Of a stretch of 64,000 nucleotides of DNA, positions 9,744 through 19,350 are shown in pieces. Below the pieces are notes generated by a model, which saw only the letters and a program-made list of their open reading frames with translations, did no database searches and was not told where the DNA came from. Positions within the stretch are counted from its first letter, which is position 1. Each line of letters begins with the position of its first letter. The stretch covers positions 62,001-126,000 of the forward strand of contig NZ_VEVQ02000002.1 in the NCBI RefSeq assembly GCF_006491595.2. The letters are read 5' to 3'. The DNA comes from Flavobacterium jejuense. GTDB taxonomy: Bacteria; Bacteroidota; Bacteroidia; Flavobacteriales; Flavobacteriaceae. The translations under genes and the position numbers were made by a program.

Positions 9744-12440
9744 ATGAAAGACGAAGAAGAAAACATAAACCCAGAAGAACAAAACGAATCAGGAAGTGAA
9801 TCTCAAGAAACAGAAGGTTTTGATGATATAAAAACATCAGGCCATCATTTCTATGATAATAATGAAAATCCAGAAGATACGATTACAAAAGTAACCGGAA
9901 TGTATAAGGATTGGTTTTTAGATTATGCTTCCTATGTAATTCTAGAACGTGCAGTTCCAGCGATTGAAGACGGTTTTAAACCGGTGCAACGTAGAATCAT
10001 GCATTCCATGAAAGAGTTGGACGATGGTCGTTACAATAAAGTAGCAAACATTGTTGGTCACACTATGCAGTATCATCCTCACGGAGATGCGAGTATTGGA
10101 GATGCTATGGTGCAAATTGGTCAAAAAGACTTGATTATCGACATGCAAGGAAACTGGGGAAATATCCTCACAGGTGACAGTGCTGCAGCTTCTCGTTATA
10201 TTGAAGCACGTATTTCCAAGTTGGGTCACGATATTTTATATTCTCCAAAAATTACCGAATGGGGAACTTCTTATGATGGTCGTCGTCCTGAACCTGTAAA
10301 TCTTCCAGTAAAATTCCCATTGCTTTTAGCACAAGGAGCTGAAGGAATTGCAGTTGGGTTGTCAACCAAAGTTTTACCACATAATTTCAACGAATTAATC
10401 GATTCGTCCATAAAAATATTAAAAGGAAAACCTTTCACATTATATCCAGATTTTCCAACAGCAGGAATCGCAGATGTTTCCAATTACAACGATGGTTTAC
10501 GTGGAGGAAGAGTTCGAGTTCGTGCCAAAATAAGTCAATTAGATAAAAATACTTTAGTTATTACTCAAATTCCGTTTTCCACAAATACATCAACCTTGAT
10601 TGATAGTATTTTGAAAGCGAATGAAAAAGGGAAAATTAAAGTCAAGAAAATTGAAGATAATACGGCTGCTGAGGTTGAAATCTTAATTCATCTTACAGCT
10701 GGTGTTTCTCCAGACAAAATGATTGATGCTTTGTATGCATTTACAGCTTGCGAAACTTCGGTTGCGCCTTTGGGATGTGTAATTGAAAACAATAAACCTT
10801 TATTTGTAGGTGTTTCCGATATGTTGAAGATTTCAACCAATAGAACGGTTGATTTGCTAAAACGTGAGTTGGAAATTCAATTAGACGAATTAGAAAATAA
10901 ATGGCATTTCTCAACTTTAGAAAAAATATTCATTCGTGAAGAAATGTATATTGATTTCAAATTGTATGGAGATAGAGAAAGTCTTTACGAATATTTATAC
11001 AAGAAATTCGAACCTTTCAGAAAATTGCTAGTTCGTGATATTCATGATGATGATTTGCAAAAATTAACGCAAATACCAATGATTCGTATAACGCGTTTCG
11101 ATTCAGATAAGGCTGATGATGCTATTGCAAAATTGGAAGCAGAAATGGAGCAAGTCAAACACGATTTAGAACACATTATCGACTTTACTATTGCCTTTTT
11201 TACCAAATTAAAAGAAAAATACGGTAAAGGACGTGAACGTCAAACCGAATTGAGAAGTTTTGAAAATATTGAAGCTACAAAAGTAGTGCTACGTAATATT
11301 AAACTATATGTTAATAAAGAAGAAGGTTTTCTAGGAACTGGATTAAAGAAAGATGAATATGTAGCGGATTGTTCTGATATTGATGATGTTATTGTTTTTC
11401 TACGCGATGGTCGAATGGTTATTACTAAGGTTGATGACAAGAAATTCATTGGAAAAGATATTATTCACATTGCTATTTTTGACAAAAATGATAAAAGAAC
11501 TATTTATAATGTCATTTATAGAGATGGGAAAAGTGGTGCGACTTTTGTAAAACGTTTCAATGTTTCAGGTGTAACTCGTGATAAAGAATACCACATTACA
11601 CAAGAAAAACCAGGATCGCAAATTCTCTATTTTTCTCATAATCCTAATGGTGAAGCTGAAGTGGTAACTATTTTATTACGCCAAGTAGGAAGTATTAAAA
11701 AACTGAAATGGGATTTAGATTTTGCAGAAATTTTGATAAAAGGAAGAAGTTCCAAAGGGAATACGGTTTCAAAATATCCAATTAAGAAAATCGAATTAAA
11801 AGAAAAAGGTATTTCAACACTTCGACCAAGAAAAATTTGGTTTGATGAAACAGTCCAACGATTAAATGTTGATGCAAGAGGAGAATTATTAGGAGAATTT
11901 AAACCAAATGATCGATTGTTAATCATCAATCAATCGGGTAAACTAAAAACTATTATTCCGGAATTAACTACTCATTTCGATCAAGATATGGTGGTTTTAG
12001 AAAAATGGAAACCCAATAAGCCTATTTCGGCTATTTATTTTGATGGTGAAAAGGAACGGTATTATGTAAAACGTTTTGTAATTGAAAATGAGAATAAAGA
12101 AGAAATTTTTATTACAGAGCATGAAAAATCACAATTAGAAATTGTATCAACAGATTGGAAACCGATGGCTGAGGTTATTTTTGCCAAAGTAAAAGGAGTT
12201 CAAAAAGAAACTTTACAAGTAAATTTAGAAGATTTTATTGCAGTAAAAGGAATTAAAGCATTGGGTAACCAATTAACGGCTGATAAAGTGAAACAAATTA
12301 ACTTGTTGGAACCACTTCCTTTTGAGGAACCTGTAGAACCAGAACCTGAAAAAATGGAAGTTACTGATGAAGAATCGGTTTCTGATGATGTAAAAACAGA
12401 TTTAGATGACGATGGTCAAATCACTTTAAGTTTGGATTAA
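9744..12440 (+). CDS. parC: DNA topoisomerase IV subunit A
   Basis: 898 residues. An acidic N-terminal extension (about 40 residues) precedes the breakage-reunion domain, which starts near WFLDYASYVI. The quinolone-determining region follows (HPHGDASIGDAM, residues 111-122), then the catalytic tyrosine in AAASRYIEAR (Tyr152). The C-terminal part carries the beta-propeller-like DNA-wrapping domain and ends in an acidic tail. It is longer than the proteobacterial protein, as is usual in Flavobacteriaceae. It is co-transcribed with parE and followed by a strong terminator. Confidence 0.96.
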   Translation: MKDEEENINPEEQNESGSESQETEGFDDIKTSGHHFYDNNENPEDTITKVTGMYKDWFLDYASYVILERAVPAIEDGFKPVQRRIMHSMKELDDGRYNKVANIVGHTMQYHPHGDASIGDAMVQIGQKDLIIDMQGNWGNILTGDSAAASRYIEARISKLGHDILYSPKITEWGTSYDGRRPEPVNLPVKFPLLLAQGAEGIAVGLSTKVLPHNFNELIDSSIKILKGKPFTLYPDFPTAGIADVSNYNDGLRGGRVRVRAKISQLDKNTLVITQIPFSTNTSTLIDSILKANEKGKIKVKKIEDNTAAEVEILIHLTAGVSPDKMIDALYAFTACETSVAPLGCVIENNKPLFVGVSDMLKISTNRTVDLLKRELEIQLDELENKWHFSTLEKIFIREEMYIDFKLYGDRESLYEYLYKKFEPFRKLLVRDIHDDDLQKLTQIPMIRITRFDSDKADDAIAKLEAEMEQVKHDLEHIIDFTIAFFTKLKEKYGKGRERQTELRSFENIEATKVVLRNIKLYVNKEEGFLGTGLKKDEYVADCSDIDDVIVFLRDGRMVITKVDDKKFIGKDIIHIAIFDKNDKRTIYNVIYRDGKSGATFVKRFNVSGVTRDKEYHITQEKPGSQILYFSHNPNGEAEVVTILLRQVGSIKKLKWDLDFAEILIKGRSSKGNTVSKYPIKKIELKEKGISTLRPRKIWFDETVQRLNVDARGELLGEFKPNDRLLIINQSGKLKTIIPELTTHFDQDMVVLEKWKPNKPISAIYFDGEKERYYVKRFVIENENKEEIFITEHEKSQLEIVSTDWKPMAEVIFAKVKGVQKETLQVNLEDFIAVKGIKALGNQLTADKVKQINLLEPLPFEEPVEPEPEKMEVTDEESVSDDVKTDLDDDGQITLSLD

Positions 12441-12448
12441 CCAAAAAT

Positions 12449-12481
12449 AAAAAAGCTGTATCTCCTTGATACAGCTTTTTC
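12449..12481. terminator. Bidirectional terminator between parC and the hydrolase gene
   Basis: A perfect 8-bp stem GCTGTATC / GATACAGC with a 5-base loop, flanked by an A run on the left and a T run on the right. It can therefore stop transcription from both convergent genes. Confidence 0.9.
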
Positions 12482-12487
12482 TTTGAA

Positions 12488-14359
12488 TTAGAATAAATCG
12501 TAAGCTGGAAATCCAGAAACTCCCTTTACTGCTGTTGAAATATCATTTAATAATTTACTAAGATTAGAATCATTGGATGGTGCATTGTTAACAATTATTG
12601 CTATGCTGTAACCGTCTCCTATTTCTGCTAACCATGATCTAGAACCTCCGTGTGCTCCATTGTGTCTTTGTTTATCACCTGAAATTGTCCAACCACAACC
12701 ATAATTTGGTGACAATGGAGTATCTTGTGTTAATATTGCATGTGTGCTAGTTTTTATAATATCAGGAGGTGTATTGCTTCCATCTACTTTCCCTAAATAC
12801 TTCACAAGGTCAATTGGTCTAGCAACCCAACCACCAAAACCTGCCCATAATTGCATGTTCTGTTTAGTTTCTGGAGTATAATGTGCTTCATTAGATTTCA
12901 CACTACCATTAGCTAAACCAACATACATTCCTGAGCCAACTCCAGCTGGATTCAAAACGTTAGTTCTTATAAAGGTTTCATAGGATTGACCACTTATTTG
13001 TTGGATTACAACTGCTAAAATAAAATAGCCGGTGTTTGAATAAGAAGATTTAGTATTTGGTGTAAATTTTAGTAAATCGGATGATTTTAATAGCATTTTC
13101 ATAGTATCATCATATGTTTTGTCTTTGTTCCAAAATTCTGATTCTCCATTGCAAGTTCGCAATCCTGAAGTATGATGTAATAATTGTGAAATTGTAATGT
13201 CATTTAGTTTCTTTTTATCAGATGGAGTAGCATATTTAGATCCTAAGATACTGTTTGGACCAAATACCTTTTGATTCATGCTAATTTTATTTTGTTCCAA
13301 AAGTTTCATGATTCCTGCAGCAGTTACGGATTTGGAAACACTCATAATTCTCATCGAATGATTGGGAGACATAATCTCATTTGCAGCCTTATCGGCATAT
13401 CCATAAGATTTTGCAAAAACTAATCTTCCATTTTTAGTAACTGCAAAAGAATAACCATTCACACCTTGTGTAGACATGTAATTTTCAACTGCTGTATCCA
13501 TTTTATTAATATCAGCATATTTCATTACCTTATTAACCCAAATAGCATTATAATTATCCGCTCCACTTGAAGCAAATGCATTTACAAAAACTGGTACATA
13601 CCCTTGATAATATAAGTTGTCAAATGTGTGTTGGTAGTTTTTTCTACTTAAACCATGTTTAGCCATAGCTAATGGATAGGCAGATTTTTCCCAAATAGCT
13701 GCATACAAATCAGTACGTCCTTTTTGATAACCACTAACGCATTTTAAATGGTATCCTTTGCTAGTAAAGTCATTAAAAGCTTTTTGATAATCAGCTGAAT
13801 TTAGATTGTGTCTAGCGATTATAGAACCAGATTTCTTTTCCCAAAAGGCTGCAAAATATTCTTTTCCATTAATTACATAGCCTGAAACTTGTTGTAATTG
13901 ATAACCACTTCTACTATAATCATTAAACGCTTTTTGATAGTCAGATGCTGTCATATTGTGTTTTGCTTTCCAAGCTCCACCAGAACTTTTGTCCCAAACG
14001 GCTGCAAATTTAGCTTGATTTCCTACAGCATAACCTGATAAACAAACTAATCGATATCCTTTGCTTACTTTATCGTTAAAATCTTTTTGATAATCTGTAG
14101 CTGACATTCCATGTCTTGCTGACCATGCTGGTCCAGCTACTTTGTTCCAAATAGCGGCATACAATTCTTTTCCATTACTAGTATAACCTGAAAGAGATGT
14201 AACCCTGTATCCTTTAGCATTTAGATTGTTAAATTCTGTTTGATACTGTGACGGACTCATAGCATGTCTTGCTACAAATTGTGAAAACACGGTTCCAGTA
14301 ATAAATAATAGTGCTGCTACTAGAATTTCTTTTTTTAATAATTGTTTCATTTTTTTCAT
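12488..14359 (-). CDS. Secreted serine beta-lactamase-fold hydrolase with five N-terminal tandem repeats
   Basis: 623 residues. After a signal peptide (about 1-27) come five repeats of about 50 residues (28-275), each of the form AxHxMSxxDYQKxFNDxxxKGYxLxxVSGY...YAAIW. These match bacterial tandem repeat domain 1 (BTRD1). The remainder is a class C beta-lactamase/DD-peptidase fold: SxxK at S340-V-S-K343, YSN at Y440-S-N442, and HGGSRSW near residue 573 in place of KTG. The same architecture occurs in fungal polyglycine hydrolases, so a secreted peptidase or esterase role is as likely as cell-wall or beta-lactam activity. It has its own promoter and ends at a terminator shared with parC. Confidence 0.88.
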   Translation of the reverse strand: MKKMKQLLKKEILVAALLFITGTVFSQFVARHAMSPSQYQTEFNNLNAKGYRVTSLSGYTSNGKELYAAIWNKVAGPAWSARHGMSATDYQKDFNDKVSKGYRLVCLSGYAVGNQAKFAAVWDKSSGGAWKAKHNMTASDYQKAFNDYSRSGYQLQQVSGYVINGKEYFAAFWEKKSGSIIARHNLNSADYQKAFNDFTSKGYHLKCVSGYQKGRTDLYAAIWEKSAYPLAMAKHGLSRKNYQHTFDNLYYQGYVPVFVNAFASSGADNYNAIWVNKVMKYADINKMDTAVENYMSTQGVNGYSFAVTKNGRLVFAKSYGYADKAANEIMSPNHSMRIMSVSKSVTAAGIMKLLEQNKISMNQKVFGPNSILGSKYATPSDKKKLNDITISQLLHHTSGLRTCNGESEFWNKDKTYDDTMKMLLKSSDLLKFTPNTKSSYSNTGYFILAVVIQQISGQSYETFIRTNVLNPAGVGSGMYVGLANGSVKSNEAHYTPETKQNMQLWAGFGGWVARPIDLVKYLGKVDGSNTPPDIIKTSTHAILTQDTPLSPNYGCGWTISGDKQRHNGAHGGSRSWLAEIGDGYSIAIIVNNAPSNDSNLSKLLNDISTAVKGVSGFPAYDLF

Positions 14360-14399
14360 TTTTATTTACCTGTTTAGGTATTTGTTTTTTTTAACGGGA

Positions 14400-14407
14400 C
14401 AAAGGTA
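14400..14407 (-). promoter_or_regulatory. -7 box of the serine hydrolase gene
   Basis: TACCTTTG on the minus strand matches TAnnTTTG exactly and lies about 40 bases before the hydrolase start. No convincing TTG -33 element stands at the right distance. Confidence 0.6.
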
Positions 14408-14560
14408 TAGTTGCACCACATTCTAGGAAAGAGTAGTATTACCTTTTATTATGGGCATATTCCCCTTTTTTATTAGTGTAGTTTATACTATAATTAATAG
14501 GGATAAATTACTTTAAGTTTAGATTAACACATGGAAATTCTGCTTCGGTAGGTTTTTTTG

Positions 14561-14568
14561 TACCTTTG
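14561..14568 (+). promoter_or_regulatory. -7 box at the head of the copper cluster
   Basis: TACCTTTG, a perfect TAnnTTTG match, ends only 8 bases before the first ATG of the cluster. If used, the transcript would have a leader of only a few bases or none. No good -33 element is visible, which would fit an activator-dependent promoter. Confidence 0.6.
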
Positions 14569-14576
14569 TTTTATAA

Positions 14577-14939
14577 ATGAAGCATCCTTTTTACATAGTA
14601 ATATTGATAATCATTGGATTTTTAATAAATCCAACAGAAAGTTACGGATGTTCAAAAAAGAAGTTTGATACAGAAAAAACATGTTGTTCTTCACAAAATG
14701 ATTTAAATTTTCATAAAAAAGAGTGTTCTGATAAAGAAGAACAAAAATCTTGTGATGGAAGCTGTAATTCTTCAAATTGTAATTTTTCACCTATCTATTC
14801 AAGTATTATTACTGAGGAAATAGTTTCAATTTTTCAAAAAAATGAAATTATTCTTACAAGTGCTTCTAATTTTTTTTACTTAGAAAAAAATACTTCATTG
14901 AATTATTTTGCAATTTGGTCTCCACCAAAAATAAGCTGA
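14577..14939 (+). CDS. Small Cys-rich exported protein of the copper cluster
   Basis: 120 residues. A signal peptide (about 1-24) leads into a short region with about nine cysteines, in patterns such as GCSKKK, TCCSS, SCDGSCNSSNC. A hydrophobic tail ends in WSPPKIS. Cys-rich small proteins with a CC pair and a terminal PP are common in front of Bacteroidota heavy-metal genes (the HYC_CC_PP type); this one resembles them but lacks a clear HYC. It probably binds Cu(I) or another soft metal in the periplasm. It is the first gene of the same-strand copper cluster, directly behind a near-leaderless promoter. Confidence 0.65.
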   Translation: MKHPFYIVILIIIGFLINPTESYGCSKKKFDTEKTCCSSQNDLNFHKKECSDKEEQKSCDGSCNSSNCNFSPIYSSIITEEIVSIFQKNEIILTSASNFFYLEKNTSLNYFAIWSPPKIS

Positions 14940-15044
14940 TTTATTTCTTTGTATAGCCAATTTTACGGCTAATTTTCATTAGTTTCTTTCTTGTTTCTTG
15001 AAGAAAGAAAAACTATTAAATCATTTACATTAAATTTATTAAAA

Positions 15045-15896
15045 ATGAAATCAATAAATAACATATTGATGCTAACGGTTATGTTTGCATCATTCACATT
15101 AAGCAATGCACAAATTAAAAATCAGAAAATTGTTTCCGAAAAAATTTTAGGAAATTGTGGTATTTGCAAGAAAACGATTGAAAAAGCAGGAAATATGAAG
15201 AATATAGCAACTGTAGAATGGGATAAAGAAACAAAAATGGCAACTATTTCTTACGATGCTAAAAAAACAAATAAAGAGGAAGTGCTTAAAAGAATAGCTC
15301 TTGCAGGTTACGATAGTAATTCTTTTTTAGCACCAGATGTAGCTTACTTTGGTTTGCCAAATTGTTGTCAGTACGAAAGAGTAAGCAAAACAGCTATATC
15401 AGAAAAACCAAAAATGGAAATGAAAGCAATGATGAAAGAGAAAATAAAATCATCCGAGAATACTAAACCATTGTCAAACGTTTATTCAAATTACTTTGAA
15501 CTTAAAGATGCTTTGGTAGCCTCAGATTCAAAATCTACTGCTGTAAAAGCCAATGATTTACTAGCTGCTGTAGAAAAAGTCGATATGAAAACATTAGATA
15601 TGGATTTGCATATGGTTTGGATGAAAATTTTAAAACCACTAAAAGAAGAAGTTAAAGCAATTACAACTTCAAAAAATAGGGAAGACCAAAGGTTTCAATT
15701 TGTAGATTTATCGGAGAACATGTTCAAATTGATGAAATCAGATAAATTAGAAACTACTATTTATTTACAGCATTGTCCAATGGCTAATGATGGAAAAGGA
15801 GCAAATTGGTTGAGTAAAGAAAGCATTATTAAAAATCCATATTATGGTTCAATGATGTTGAGTTGTGGCAAAACAATAGAAACTATCAAGAACTAG
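15045..15896 (+). CDS. Exported HMA-domain protein with C-terminal DUF3347
   Basis: About 283 residues from the ATG chosen here. An upstream in-frame TTG would place 18 residues before an otherwise perfect signal peptide (MKSINNILMLTVMFASFTLSNAQ), so it was rejected. Residues about 30-95 form a heavy-metal-associated domain with GNCGICKK (CxxC, Cu(I) ligands). After a Met/Lys-rich linker (MEMKAMMKEK) comes a DUF3347 domain with CPMANDGKGANWLS and MLSCG, whose Cys/Met/His residues are likely additional copper ligands. It probably acts as a periplasmic copper chaperone or buffer feeding the ATPase/oxidase pair downstream. Confidence 0.85.
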   Translation: MKSINNILMLTVMFASFTLSNAQIKNQKIVSEKILGNCGICKKTIEKAGNMKNIATVEWDKETKMATISYDAKKTNKEEVLKRIALAGYDSNSFLAPDVAYFGLPNCCQYERVSKTAISEKPKMEMKAMMKEKIKSSENTKPLSNVYSNYFELKDALVASDSKSTAVKANDLLAAVEKVDMKTLDMDLHMVWMKILKPLKEEVKAITTSKNREDQRFQFVDLSENMFKLMKSDKLETTIYLQHCPMANDGKGANWLSKESIIKNPYYGSMMLSCGKTIETIKN

Positions 15897-15985
15897 TGAT
15901 AACATTATAAATTTTATAATTAATTATGTAACTAGTTTTATATTTGGACGAATTACTTTTATAATCAATTAAAAATCAAATAAAT

Positions 15986-16252
15986 ATGAAAAATTTAACT
16001 TTTCTTTTACTAACAATTATGGTTTCTGTTTTGTTTTCTTGTAAACAAAATAACAATAATGAAATAGAACATGACAATCACATGCATCAAGATTCAACGA
16101 TGATGCATGATAATAAACATATGATGAATTCTAAAGCAATGTACTCTTGTCCAATGCATCCTGAAGTTCACGGTCATAAAAGCGACAAATGTTCTGAATG
16201 TGGAATGGGTTTGACAATGTCAAATCATGAAACTTTGGAAAATAATAAATAA
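15986..16252 (+). CDS. Lipoprotein with heavy-metal-binding domain
   Basis: 88 residues. The lipobox is VLFSC (Cys 19), followed by a His/Met-rich stretch (HDNHMHQDSTMMHDNKHMM). The C-terminal heavy-metal-binding domain has YSCPMHPEV, then KCSECGMGL. The same YxCPMH...CxxCGM module is fused to CopA and to RND membrane-fusion proteins in copper and silver export systems. Here it stands alone as an anchored metal binder, also present inside the CopA encoded two genes downstream. Presumed role: capture of copper at the membrane. Confidence 0.88.
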   Translation: MKNLTFLLLTIMVSVLFSCKQNNNNEIEHDNHMHQDSTMMHDNKHMMNSKAMYSCPMHPEVHGHKSDKCSECGMGLTMSNHETLENNK

Positions 16253-16291
16253 TGTACCTTATTTAATGGATTTGAAAATTAAAACTAATTT

Positions 16292-16855
16292 ATGACAAAG
16301 ATTCATATAAAAAACATGGTTTGTAATCGGTGTATTTTAGTTGTAAAATCTGAGTTAGAGAAACTAGGATGCAAAATAGATACGATTGAATTAGGGGAAG
16401 TTATTGTAAGTAATGATATTTCTGAAAATGAAAAACAAATAATTGCAACTAAACTTGAAACTTTTGGTTTTGAAATATTAAATGATTCAAGTAGCAAAAC
16501 CATTGAAAAAATAAAAACCGTATTAATTGACTTAGTTCATAATAAAAGTAATGACATTAATCTTACTTTATCTGAATATTTGATTAAAAACATACATCAA
16601 GATTATAGTAAATTAAGTAATTTGTTTTCTAATGTAGAAGGAATCAATATCGAAAAATATTTTATTAATCTAAGAATTGAGAAAGTAAAAGAACTGATTG
16701 TTTATGATGAATTATCGCTTTCTGAAATTGCAGATGTATTGAATTATAGTAGTGTAGCTCATTTGAGTAATCAATTTAAAAAAGTTACTGGTTTTTCACC
16801 AACTTATTTTAAGAAGATAAAGGAGAATAAGAGAATTGAACTCGATCAATTATAA
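16292..16855 (+). CDS. HMA-AraC fusion transcriptional regulator
   Basis: 187 residues. The N-terminus (about 1-67) is an HMA-like fold with MVCNRC (M-x-C-x-x-C) as the expected Cu(I) site. The C-terminal 80 residues are an AraC/XylS double helix-turn-helix: LRIEKVKELI, LSLSEIADVLNYSSVAHLSNQFKKVTGFSPTYFKK. No signal peptide, so cytoplasmic. By position it is the likely local regulator of the copper cluster, sensing cytoplasmic Cu(I) through the HMA part. The copper-sensing step is inference; the two-domain architecture is visible in the sequence. Confidence 0.88.
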   Translation: MTKIHIKNMVCNRCILVVKSELEKLGCKIDTIELGEVIVSNDISENEKQIIATKLETFGFEILNDSSSKTIEKIKTVLIDLVHNKSNDINLTLSEYLIKNIHQDYSKLSNLFSNVEGINIEKYFINLRIEKVKELIVYDELSLSEIADVLNYSSVAHLSNQFKKVTGFSPTYFKKIKENKRIELDQL

Positions 16856-16932
16856 ATTTTGCAAAATCCTTCCATAATTGTGTAAGTTTTTGGATTTGCT
16901 ATTTCCGAAATTTGTAATAAAGAAATTAAATC

Positions 16933-19347
16933 ATGAAACATACTTACCATATTGAAGGAATGACCTGTTCTGGCTGTGAAGCGAAAGTTAAAAAAGACTT
17001 GTCTACTGTTGAAAATATAACTGATGTAGAAGTTTCAAAAGAGGATAAAAAAGCCAAAATCACCATGTCAAAACATGTTGAACTAAACGTTTTACAAGAA
17101 TCTATAGGTGGAAAAGACAGTAAATACCAAATTTCGTTACCAAATAGTCATTCTAAAGAAGAAGTAACTCCAAATAGTTGTTGTTCAACGGATAAAAAAG
17201 AACAGTATTCACACCAACACAATCACCAACCAGGAAAATATTATTGTCCAATGCATTGCGAAGGTGACAAAGTCTATGATAAACCAGGTGATTGCCTTGT
17301 TTGCGGAATGGATTTAGTTCCAATGAAACCAACGGATTCTGAAGAAGATAAAACCTATGAAAAATTATGGCATAAAATGAAAATAGTGTTACTTTTTAGT
17401 ATTCCTGTTTTCATAATTTCTATGTCAGATATGATTACAAATAATCCACTTTACAATGTAATGAGCTTAGAAAAATGGAATTGGGTTCAATTTGTGTTGA
17501 CAATTCCAGTTGTATTTTATGCGTGTTGGATGTTCTTTGAAAGAGCTTGGAAATCCATTATTAATTGGAATTTAAACATGTTTACTTTAATTGGAATTGG
17601 AACTGGAGTTGCTTTTGTATTTAGTGTTTTCGGAATGCTTTTTCCTCATGTTTTTCCCGAACAATTTAAAACTGCTGATGGAACAGTACACTTATATTTT
17701 GAAGCAACGGCAGTAGTTTTAACATTAGTTCTATTGGGTCAATTATTGGAAGCCAAAGCACATAGCAGAACTAGTGGTGCGATTAAAGAATTATTAAAAT
17801 TAGCACCAACAGATGCAACTGTAGTAATAGATGGAGAAGAAAAGAAAATTTCTATTCACGACATTAAAAAAGGAGATATAATTAGAGTAAAACCTGGAGA
17901 AAAAGTACCTGTTGATGGTACAATTACAGAAGGAAATAGTACCATTGATGAATCAATGATTACTGGTGAACCCATTCCAGTTGATAAAAAAGAGGAAGAT
18001 GAAGTTAAATCGGGAACCATTAACGGAACCAAGTCATTTTTAATGGTCGCTGAAAAAGTAGGTTCAGAAACCTTATTATCTCAAATAGTTCAAATGGTTT
18101 CAGATGCTAGTCGTTCCAGAGCACCGATTCAGAATTTAGTGGATAAAATTGCTAAATATTTTGTTCCAATTGTAGTTGTTATTTCAGTTATAACCTTTAT
18201 CATTTGGTGGCAATTTGGACCAAATCCAAAATTAGTATATGCTTTTGTAAATGCGATTGCTGTATTAATAATTGCCTGTCCTTGTGCTTTAGGATTAGCA
18301 ACTCCAATGTCGGTAATGGTTGGAGTAGGGAAAGGAGCAAAATCAGGTGTGTTAATCAAAAATGCGGAAGCCATTGAAAAAATGGATAAGATAGATGTTT
18401 TAATTACTGATAAAACAGGAACATTGACTGAAGGAAAACCATCTGTTGAGAAGATTGTAGTTAAAAAAGGTGATGAAAATGAGGTTTTGGGAAAAATTGC
18501 TTCATTAAACCAAAGCAGTGAACATCCATTGGCTACAGCCATAGTAACATTTGCCAAATCTAAAGATGTTACTTTTTCAAAAGTAGAAAGCTTTGAATCG
18601 GTTACCGGAAAAGGAGTGAAGGGAAGTATTAACCAAGAAGTAATTCTATTAGGAAATAAAAAACTGTTAGAACAAGAAGAAATCAAAGAGTTTTCAGCCA
18701 TTGAAGAACAAGTGATTTTGGAACAAAAACAAGGTAAAACGGTTTCTTACATTGCTATTGGTAAAAAAGTGGTGGGTTATATTACCATTACAGATGCCAT
18801 TAAAAAAACGAGTTTTGATGCCATTCAAGAATTAAGAAGACAAGGTGTTGCCGTAATCATGTTGACTGGTGATAACGAAAATACAGCTAAAGCAGTCGCA
18901 TCAGAATTAAACTTAACCGACTTTAAAGCCAGTTGTTTACCTCAAGATAAATTAGAATACATTAAAAAGTTACAAGAACAAGGGAAAATAGTAGCCATGG
19001 CTGGTGACGGAATTAATGATGCTCCAGCTTTAGCACAAGCAGATATAGGAATTGCGATGGGGACTGGAACTGATGTTGCCATTGAGAGTGCAAAAATAAC
19101 TTTAGTGAAAGGGGATTTACAAGGCATTGTAAAAGCTAAAAACTTAAGTCATGCTGTTATGAAAAACATCAAGCAAAATCTATTTTTTGCTTTCATTTAT
19201 AATTCTATTGGAATTCCAATTGCAGCTGGAGTTCTATTTCCAGTTTTTGGATTGTTACTTTCTCCAATGATTGCCGCTTTGGCTATGAGTTTTAGTTCAG
19301 TTTCTGTAATTGCAAATGCTTTGCGATTGCGAACCATTAAAATTTAA
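16933..19347 (+). CDS. copA: Copper-translocating P1B-type ATPase CopA
   Basis: 804 residues. N-terminal HMA domain (MTCSGCEAKV, residues 10-19), His-rich linker (HQHNHQPG), then a heavy-metal-binding module (YYCPMHCEGD...CLVCGMDLVPM, about 103-132). Transmembrane helices follow, with the CPC ion-binding motif C449-P-C451, the phosphorylation site D493KTGT, the SSEHPLA nucleotide-binding motif and the GDGIND hinge (about 691-696). The YN and MxxSS motifs of Cu(I) pumps appear in the last helices (FIYNSIGIPIA, AMSFSSVSVIANALR). It exports Cu(I) from the cytoplasm to the periplasm, where the oxidase encoded 3 bases downstream can act on it. Confidence 0.95.
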   Translation: MKHTYHIEGMTCSGCEAKVKKDLSTVENITDVEVSKEDKKAKITMSKHVELNVLQESIGGKDSKYQISLPNSHSKEEVTPNSCCSTDKKEQYSHQHNHQPGKYYCPMHCEGDKVYDKPGDCLVCGMDLVPMKPTDSEEDKTYEKLWHKMKIVLLFSIPVFIISMSDMITNNPLYNVMSLEKWNWVQFVLTIPVVFYACWMFFERAWKSIINWNLNMFTLIGIGTGVAFVFSVFGMLFPHVFPEQFKTADGTVHLYFEATAVVLTLVLLGQLLEAKAHSRTSGAIKELLKLAPTDATVVIDGEEKKISIHDIKKGDIIRVKPGEKVPVDGTITEGNSTIDESMITGEPIPVDKKEEDEVKSGTINGTKSFLMVAEKVGSETLLSQIVQMVSDASRSRAPIQNLVDKIAKYFVPIVVVISVITFIIWWQFGPNPKLVYAFVNAIAVLIIACPCALGLATPMSVMVGVGKGAKSGVLIKNAEAIEKMDKIDVLITDKTGTLTEGKPSVEKIVVKKGDENEVLGKIASLNQSSEHPLATAIVTFAKSKDVTFSKVESFESVTGKGVKGSINQEVILLGNKKLLEQEEIKEFSAIEEQVILEQKQGKTVSYIAIGKKVVGYITITDAIKKTSFDAIQELRRQGVAVIMLTGDNENTAKAVASELNLTDFKASCLPQDKLEYIKKLQEQGKIVAMAGDGINDAPALAQADIGIAMGTGTDVAIESAKITLVKGDLQGIVKAKNLSHAVMKNIKQNLFFAFIYNSIGIPIAAGVLFPVFGLLLSPMIAALAMSFSSVSVIANALRLRTIKI

Positions 19348-19350
19348 AGA

